This document shows positions 59,307 to 64,000 of a stretch of 64,000 bases of DNA, piece after piece. How positions within the stretch are numbered: the first letter of the stretch is position 1; the number at the start of each line of letters is the position of its first letter. This DNA is from Novacetimonas pomaceti (GTDB lineage Bacteria > Pseudomonadota > Alphaproteobacteria > Acetobacterales > Acetobacteraceae), in contig NZ_NOXG01000001.1 in assembly GCF_003207955.1 (NCBI RefSeq), positions 446,128 to 510,127 on the forward strand, written 5' to 3'. The notes below the pieces were generated by a model. That model searched no databases. It saw only the letters and a list, made by a program, of their open reading frames with translations, and had not been told where the DNA came from. The position numbers were made by a program, and so were the translations under genes.

Positions 59307-60476
59307 ATGAAGGAATGCCTTGAAGGGCAAAGGATTGTACGGATGCTGCACAACGTTCCCCACCCCGCCGCGCAGGAACAGGGCCAGATGTTCGGGATGT
59401 CTGATTTCAGGCAGCCATCCTGTTCCGCCCCCCTGTACGCGGCGCTGGATCTGGGAACGCATAATTGCCGCCTGATGGTTGCGGCGCCAGCGGGACGGGG
59501 CTTTCGCGTCATCGACAGTTTCAGCCGCGTCGTGCGCCTTGGCGAAGGGCTGCATCGCACGGGACGGCTGGGCCATGCGGCCATGGAACGCACGGCCGAA
59601 GCCCTGCGGACATGCGTCGCACGGATGCGTCGCGCGGGCCTGCGGAAATATGCGGCCATCGCAACCGAAGCCTGCCGCCGCGCCGAGAACGGGCCTGCCT
59701 TCCTTGAAGCCATCCGGCACGAGACGGGGCTGTCCATTTCCATCATTTCCGCGCGTGAGGAAGCCGAACTTGCCCTGACAAGCTGCGCCTCACTCCTGCA
59801 TGACGGACGCTTCTCCCCGCTGCGGGGGCGTGCGCTGCTGTTTGATATTGGCGGCGGGTCAACGGAAATCGCGTGGGTACGTACCGATCATGTCCGGACG
59901 CGGCAGTCGCTGATCGGGTATCTGAGCCTGCCGATGGGCGTCATCACCATGTCGGAACAGATGGGGGACGCCGCCTTTACGCCAGACGGTTACGCGGCAA
60001 TGATCGCGATGACGCGCGCGCGGCTGGAGGAATTCGAGAAAGTCCACTGCATCCGGCGCGAAATCGCGGGGGGCAATGTCCTGATGATGGGGACAAGTGG
60101 CACCGTGACGACGCTGGCCAGCGTCGCGCTGGGGCAGGTTCGCTATGACCGCGCCACGGTCGATGGTGCCACCCTGCCCATGAACCGGGCGCTGGAGGTC
60201 ATCAGGACCCTTAACCGCATGGACCTGGCGGGGCTGTCGGCCCATGTGGGGATCGGGCCGGATCGCGCGCGGTACATCATGGCGGGATGCGCCATTTTCG
60301 AGGCCATACAGCAGGCATGGCAGGTGCCGGAGGTCGTCGTGGCGGATCGAGGATTGCGTGATGGCATGCTTTTGCGCATGATTGGCAGGAATTCGCGTAT
60401 CGCCTTTCAGCCGGTACCCCCTTCCTTTTCCCATGTCCGGCCCCGAATGCGCCCGACGAGCGATACCTTTGCATGA
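59307..60476 (+). CDS. ppx: Exopolyphosphatase / pppGpp phosphohydrolase family (Ppx/GppA)
   Basis: An ASKHA-fold phosphatase degrading polyphosphate or pppGpp. The 389 residues include YAALDLGTHNCRLMVA (phosphate 1 loop), ISAREEAELA, LFDIGGGSTEIAWV and GTSGTVTTLASVAL, then VVVADRGLRDGML near the end. Length is that of the short Ppx/GppA form. Starts at 59388 or 59397 are possible and would remove a poorly conserved N-terminus. Its stop overlaps the rlmE start by 4 bases (ATGA), so the two are translationally coupled, a conserved alphaproteobacterial arrangement. Confidence 0.9.
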   Translation: MKECLEGQRIVRMLHNVPHPAAQEQGQMFGMSDFRQPSCSAPLYAALDLGTHNCRLMVAAPAGRGFRVIDSFSRVVRLGEGLHRTGRLGHAAMERTAEALRTCVARMRRAGLRKYAAIATEACRRAENGPAFLEAIRHETGLSISIISAREEAELALTSCASLLHDGRFSPLRGRALLFDIGGGSTEIAWVRTDHVRTRQSLIGYLSLPMGVITMSEQMGDAAFTPDGYAAMIAMTRARLEEFEKVHCIRREIAGGNVLMMGTSGTVTTLASVALGQVRYDRATVDGATLPMNRALEVIRTLNRMDLAGLSAHVGIGPDRARYIMAGCAIFEAIQQAWQVPEVVVADRGLRDGMLLRMIGRNSRIAFQPVPPSFSHVRPRMRPTSDTFA

Positions 60477-61246
60477 AAAGACGACCAGCAGACCAGAAGC
60501 CCCGCGTTCCCGGAAAATCCCGTTCCAGCAGCCTGACTCCCGGCGAATCCCTTGCCAGCGCGGATTCGAGCGCCGTTCGTTCAGCCCGCAACCAGACCGT
60601 TACCGTCAAGAAGGCGCGTGGCCGCACCACGGCGCAGCACCGCTGGCTGCAGCGACAGCTCAATGACCCCTATGTTCAGGCAGCGCAGAAGCAGGGATGG
60701 CGATCCCGCGCGGCGTTCAAGCTGATCGAGCTTGATGACCGCTTCCATCTTCTCCGGCCCGGCATGCGGGTGGTCGACCTTGGCGCGGCCCCCGGTGGCT
60801 GGGCGCAGGTGGCCGTCAAGCGCGGGGCCAGCCATGTGGTGGGGGTTGACCTGCTGCCGGTGGATCCCGTGCCCGGCGCGACGATCATCGAGGGGGATTT
60901 CAATGACCCGGACATGCCGGACCGGCTGACGCGGCTTCTTGATGGGCCGGCGGATCTGGTGATGTCGGACATGGCCCCCAACACGACAGGCCACGCGCCG
61001 ACCGATCACCTGCGCATCATCGGCCTTGCCGAACTGGCGCTTGATTTCGCGGTCCGGATCCTGGCCCCCGGCGGCAGTTTTGTCGCAAAGGTGTTTCAGG
61101 GAGGCTCGGAAAAACAGATGCTCGAGGCGATGAAGCGTTCGTTCGGGCAGGTGCGTCACGCCAAGCCCCCGGCAAGCCGCAAGGAATCCAGCGAACTCTA
61201 CGTCATCGCCACCGAGTTCCGGGGGCGCGGGGCCGAACAGGCCTGA
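60473..61246 (+). CDS. rlmE: 23S rRNA (uridine(2552)-2'-O)-methyltransferase
   Basis: FtsJ-type enzyme methylating U2552 of 23S rRNA. The 257 residues include RSRAAFKLIELDDRF, the SAM loop DLGAAPGGWAQVA, SDMAPNTTGHAPTDH and SFVAKVFQGGSE, which cover the catalytic K-D-K-E set. An extra N-terminal 45 residues rich in Ser, Lys and Arg precede the core, as seen in several alphaproteobacteria. The start overlaps ppx by 4 bases. A strong hairpin follows the stop. Confidence 0.94.
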   Translation: MKRRPADQKPRVPGKSRSSSLTPGESLASADSSAVRSARNQTVTVKKARGRTTAQHRWLQRQLNDPYVQAAQKQGWRSRAAFKLIELDDRFHLLRPGMRVVDLGAAPGGWAQVAVKRGASHVVGVDLLPVDPVPGATIIEGDFNDPDMPDRLTRLLDGPADLVMSDMAPNTTGHAPTDHLRIIGLAELALDFAVRILAPGGSFVAKVFQGGSEKQMLEAMKRSFGQVRHAKPPASRKESSELYVIATEFRGRGAEQA

Positions 61247-61271
61247 CCTCCCCCGACAGGATCGGGGGAGG
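61247..61271. terminator. Strong inverted repeat between rlmE and the ROK kinase
   Basis: CCTCCCCCGA and TCGGGGGAGG form a perfect 10-base stem around CAGGA, between two convergent genes only 33 bases apart. It probably ends transcription from both sides, although T-runs are weak. Confidence 0.55.
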
Positions 61272-61279
61272 ATGCGCCA

Positions 61280-62179
61280 TTACGGCGTGTTCCACAGCCA
61301 CGCCGCGCCCCGGACGCCCGAACTGTCGCCATGCATATTCTTGACAATCGGCGTATTGCAGTTGGGCGTGATGGCGTAACGTCGCATCAATGGGGGAACG
61401 CGTTCATAAATCTCCCCGATGTTCGAAACCCCGCCACCCAGCACGATGACGTCGGGATCAAGGAAATTGATCGCCAGCGCGCAGGCGCGGGCCATGCGTT
61501 CCATGTAACGGTCAAGCGCGCCGATGGCCGTTATGTCGCCGTTTTCCGCGGCATCCACGATTCCGCCCGCACTGCGATGGCCCGGACCTTTCCAGTCCTG
61601 CGCCAGGGCGGATCCGCTCAGGAAGCGTTCCATGCACCCTTCGTTCCCGCAGAAGCACTTGGGCATCGGGAATTCTTCCAGGCGCGGCCACGGCAGCGGC
61701 ACATGTCCCCATTCGCCCGCGATGTGATGCGCGCCGATGATCAGCTGGTGATCCGTTACGATCCCCGCGCCCATGCCCGTGCCGATAATGACGCCAAAGA
61801 CGGTCTTGTACCCCTGCCCCGCCCCGTCGATGGCTTCGGACAGGGCAAAGCAGTTGGCGTCATTTTCCACCCGGACCTTCCGGCCCAGCGCCTCTGTCAT
61901 GTCCCTGTCGAGCGGCTGGTTGTTCAGCCACGTGGCATTGGCGTTCTTGATGACATGCGTGTCGGGACTGATGGAGCCGGGAATGCCGATTCCCACGGTC
62001 CCTTCCCCACCCAGTTCCCCGTCAACGCCGGAAATCAGCTCGCACATGGCGCGGATGGCGCCGCTGTAATTGCCCGGGTTGGTGATGCGGCGGCGGATCA
62101 GTTCCCTGCCATCATGACCCAGGGCCGCAATTTCGATCTTGGTGCCCCCAAAATCGATTCCGATACGATAAGGCCCCAT
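61280..62179 (-). CDS. ROK-family sugar kinase (fructokinase/glucokinase-like)
   Basis: A 299-residue kinase phosphorylating a hexose. It opens with YRIGIDFGGTKIEIAAL (phosphate loop). It carries the ROK signature with zinc-binding Cys residues in CFCGNEGCMERFLSG at about residue 175, VENDANCFALSEA for the catalytic Asp, and VIIGTGMGAGI. Zinc-type ROK proteins of this size are often fructokinases. The substrate is likely fructose or mannose, but the specificity is not settled. It is convergent with rlmE and divergent from the TusA-like gene. Confidence 0.9.
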   Translation of the reverse strand: MGPYRIGIDFGGTKIEIAALGHDGRELIRRRITNPGNYSGAIRAMCELISGVDGELGGEGTVGIGIPGSISPDTHVIKNANATWLNNQPLDRDMTEALGRKVRVENDANCFALSEAIDGAGQGYKTVFGVIIGTGMGAGIVTDHQLIIGAHHIAGEWGHVPLPWPRLEEFPMPKCFCGNEGCMERFLSGSALAQDWKGPGHRSAGGIVDAAENGDITAIGALDRYMERMARACALAINFLDPDVIVLGGGVSNIGEIYERVPPLMRRYAITPNCNTPIVKNMHGDSSGVRGAAWLWNTP

Positions 62180-62309
62180 CAGCAGCTACTTTCATGCGTC
62201 ATGATTACATCCATGGCTTGTTTTCTTTTATGATCCGATCTCGCTCAGACTTCAAACCCGCCCTGTCCCGCATGCCGGAGGGCTCCGTATCAAAAGGAAG
62301 AGACGTGGC

Positions 62310-62552
62310 ATGAACGAAATCCTACTTGATGCACGCGGACTGACATGTCCACTCCCCGTGCTCAAAGCGAACCGGATCCTGCGTGGCATGCCCGCCGGGG
62401 GGCGGCTGCGTGTCATGGCCACGGATCGGGCGTCCGTGGCCGATTTTCAGACTTTCTGTCGGGAGACCGGACATGCGCTGATCGCATTCGGTGAGGAAGG
62501 CGGAACCCTGTCATTTGTGATCCGCCGCAAGCAGTCTTCTGAAAATAAATAG
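62310..62552 (+). CDS. TusA-family sulfurtransferase
   Basis: An 80-residue protein with the TusA fold. The active-site Cys is in the family motif DARGLTCPLPVLKANRIL (C13-P14). TusA-type proteins pass sulfur to tRNA thiolation, molybdopterin or other pathways. The ATG follows GAAGAGACGTGGC. It may be linked to the sulfur metabolism genes in this window, but it is far from the cys cluster, so this is weak. It lies between the divergent ROK gene and the isoprenoid operon. Confidence 0.88.
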   Translation: MNEILLDARGLTCPLPVLKANRILRGMPAGGRLRVMATDRASVADFQTFCRETGHALIAFGEEGGTLSFVIRRKQSSENK

Positions 62553-62703
62553 TTTTTTGTGGATTTACATGAGCATTGGCATCTATCCATGCGCAATGAC
62601 GCGCCGGTCATGCCCGTGACGCGGTGCAATCCGTTCACATGCCCCTTGGCAGAAGCCTGCTCAAGGTTGTAATTCCTGCGCCACGAGATGATGAAAGTGT
62701 GAC

Positions 62704-62940
62704 ATGCCGATGACAGATGAACTGACTTCCCTTTCCTTCGAGGACGCGCTTGCCGAACTGGAAGGCATTGTCCGTCAGCTGGAAGGCGGTCAGCTCAGGC
62801 TGGAAGATGCCATCAAGGCATATGAGCGTGGCGCCGTCCTTCGACAGTATTGTGAGACCCGGTTGAACGAGGCCGAGGCCCGCGTTCAGGCGATTATCCA
62901 GCGCGCCGACGGCACGCTGGATGCGAAATCTATGGATTGA
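62704..62940 (+). CDS. xseB: Exodeoxyribonuclease VII small subunit
   Basis: Small subunit of ExoVII, a single-strand DNA nuclease. The 78 residues have the family core FEDALAELEGIVRQLEGGQ, then AIKAYERGAVLRQYCETRL and NEAEARVQAI. A Met two codons on (62710) is an alternative start. Its TGA overlaps the ispA ATG by one base (TGATG), giving coupled translation. xseB-ispA-dxs is a widely conserved order. Confidence 0.95.
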   Translation: MPMTDELTSLSFEDALAELEGIVRQLEGGQLRLEDAIKAYERGAVLRQYCETRLNEAEARVQAIIQRADGTLDAKSMD

Positions 62941-63884
62941 TGCGTCAGATGAGCCAAACAACAGCACCCTCGCCCGAAAAAGACGGCCAGGACCGTATGG
63001 TCCGTCTGCGTGCCTCCCTTGCCACGCGGGCCGAGGCGATCGAGCATGCGATCGACCGCCTGCTTGCCCCGGTAAAGGGCGGCGAAGCGCGCCTGATCGA
63101 TGCCATGCGCTATGCCACCCTTGGCGGGGGGAAGCGTCTGCGCGGCTATCTGGTGGCCGAGGTCGCGAGCATGTTCGGTGTGGACGGGGCCGCGGCCTAT
63201 CGCGTCGCCGCGTCGGTGGAAATGCTGCATGCCTATTCCCTGGTGCATGACGACCTGCCCGCCATGGACGACGATGACCTGCGCCGGGGGCAGCCTTCCA
63301 CCCATCGCAAGTTTGACGAGGCGACGGCCATCCTTGCGGGGGATGCCCTGCAGACGATGTCGTTTGGCATCCTGGCCGATCCCGCGACCCATTCCGACGC
63401 CGGCGTGCGGATCGAGCTTGTCACGGCGCTGGCCGCGGCCTCGGGCGCCGCGGGCATGGTCGGCGGCCAGATGATCGACATGGAAGGCGAAGGCCGTTCC
63501 CTGTCGCTGGAGGAAGTGGCGCGGCTGCATGCGCTCAAGACCGGCTGCCTGATCCGCTACTCGGCGGAGGCCGGGGCGATCCTCGGGCAGGCCCGGGCTG
63601 ATGTGCGGGAGAGAATCGCGGCCTACGGGCGCGACCTTGGCGCGGCCTTCCAGGTGGCGGATGACGTGCTGGACGCGACCGCCAGCGCCGAGGAACTGGG
63701 CAAGACGGCGGGCAAGGACGAAGCCGCGGGCAAGTCCACCTATGTCGCGCTCCTCGGTGTCGAGGGCGCTGCGCGGGAGGCGCGCCGCCTTGCGGAACAG
63801 GCCAAGGCCCATCTGGATATCTTTGGATCCGAGGCGGACCGCCTGCGCGATCTGGTGAATTACGTGGTAGAGCGCAGGAACTGA
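62940..63884 (+). CDS. ispA: Short-chain polyprenyl diphosphate synthase (farnesyl/geranylgeranyl type)
   Basis: Makes the C15 or C20 prenyl diphosphate used for quinones, hopanoids and undecaprenol. The 314 residues have the first Asp-rich motif in LVHDDLPAMDDDDLRRGQP and the second in FQVADDVLDATAS, plus the conserved GGGKRLRGYLV and TGCLIRYSAEAGAI. The residues before the first motif cannot settle C15 versus C20. The ATG at 62940 overlaps the xseB stop by one base. dxs begins 5 bases after its stop. Confidence 0.95.
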   Translation: MRQMSQTTAPSPEKDGQDRMVRLRASLATRAEAIEHAIDRLLAPVKGGEARLIDAMRYATLGGGKRLRGYLVAEVASMFGVDGAAAYRVAASVEMLHAYSLVHDDLPAMDDDDLRRGQPSTHRKFDEATAILAGDALQTMSFGILADPATHSDAGVRIELVTALAAASGAAGMVGGQMIDMEGEGRSLSLEEVARLHALKTGCLIRYSAEAGAILGQARADVRERIAAYGRDLGAAFQVADDVLDATASAEELGKTAGKDEAAGKSTYVALLGVEGAAREARRLAEQAKAHLDIFGSEADRLRDLVNYVVERRN

Positions 63885-63889
63885 GTGCA

Positions 63890-64000
63890 TGACTGATACC
63901 CCCTCCCCCGACGCGGAGTCCTGGGGCTCGATCCCGACGCTGGGCCGTTTTGCGCATCTGGACCGGGTGCGTTACCCGCATGACCTTCGCAACCTTTCGG
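63890..64000 (+). CDS. dxs: 1-deoxy-D-xylulose-5-phosphate synthase, N-terminal fragment cut by window edge
   Basis: First step of the non-mevalonate isoprenoid pathway, using thiamine diphosphate, pyruvate and glyceraldehyde 3-phosphate. Only 37 codons are in the window; they read TPSPDAESWGSIPTLG and then LDRVRYPHDLRNLS, matching the Dxs opening. The position directly after ispA fits the conserved xseB-ispA-dxs operon. The sequence continues past base 64000, so this is a partial gene and not a truncated one. Confidence 0.85.

Noticed and set aside
1..64000. CRISPR array, prophage, insertion sequence or toxin-antitoxin module
   Set aside because: I saw no regularly spaced repeats, integrase, transposase, phage structural gene or paired toxin-antitoxin genes in the window.

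Overview
This window is a gene-dense, high-GC chromosomal segment of an alphaproteobacterium, most likely an acetic acid bacterium (Acetobacteraceae, Komagataeibacter/Gluconacetobacter-like). The assignment is inference. It rests on plant-type (class II) gshA, an MbfA-type rubrerythrin/CCC1 iron exporter, a DUF2849-cysI-DUF934 sulfite-reduction cluster, gluconate and sugar permeases, and a dispersed hairpin element whose shape I associate with Komagataeibacter genomes. Nearly everything is core metabolism and housekeeping. There is no CRISPR array, prophage, transposase, rRNA or plasmid replication gene.

Layout. 0-2.7 kb: ygfZ-hisI-small membrane protein (minus), then a family-9 glycosyltransferase. 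2.8-7.0 kb: a small secreted protein and the conserved yfgM-bamB-der operon (outer-membrane assembly and ribosome GTPase). 7.0-11.0 kb: divergent GntP-type gluconate permease and MFS sugar transporter, then a dienelactone hydrolase. 11.0-18.6 kb: ubiA, rsmE, gshA, mbfA behind a Fur-box-like site, a LolA-like carrier, and divergent rsmI / LppC-type lipoprotein. 18.6-22.4 kb: an orphan 114-aa protein and the lipid A/Kdo operon waaA-lpxK-lpxL, coupled by 1-base overlaps. 22.4-28.7 kb: assimilatory sulfate reduction in two transcription units, cysH-cysD-cysNC and DUF2849-cysI-DUF934. 28.8-35.5 kb: a tandem UspA protein, pdxH, fabI-aroC, an OsmC protein, a nitroreductase and an RhlE-like helicase ending at a clear intrinsic terminator. 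35.5-39.4 kb: an AT-rich patch with a possible gene remnant beside tRNA-Ser, then an O-antigen ligase-like protein and a flippase. 39.6-44.6 kb: rpsB, tsf, recO, parC. 44.6-49.7 kb: bpt, hemB, an amino-acid permease and glyA. 49.7-55.6 kb: a repeat element, an AstE/aspartoacylase-like enzyme, a second DEAD-box helicase, an ELM1-like protein and an uncharacterised 629-aa protein with internal repeats. 55.7-64 kb: tRNA-Val, comM/yifB, a GT4 glycosyltransferase, tRNA-Gln, ppx-rlmE, a ROK sugar kinase, a TusA-like protein, and the isoprenoid operon xseB-ispA-dxs, with dxs cut by the window edge.

How the genes work together. Several sets serve the envelope: the lipid A/Kdo operon, the O-antigen ligase/flippase pair, the glycosyltransferases, bamB, the LolA-like carrier and the LppC-type lipoprotein. 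The cys genes cover sulfate activation through sulfite reduction. xseB-ispA-dxs supplies isoprenoid precursors and ubiA builds ubiquinone.

I found no clearly new defence or mobile system. The least explained items are the 629-aa repeat protein beside the ELM1-like protein, the accessory DUF2849/DUF934 proteins of the sulfite reductase cluster, the AT-rich patch at tRNA-Ser, and several unassigned inverted repeats upstream of sulfur, transport and iron genes.
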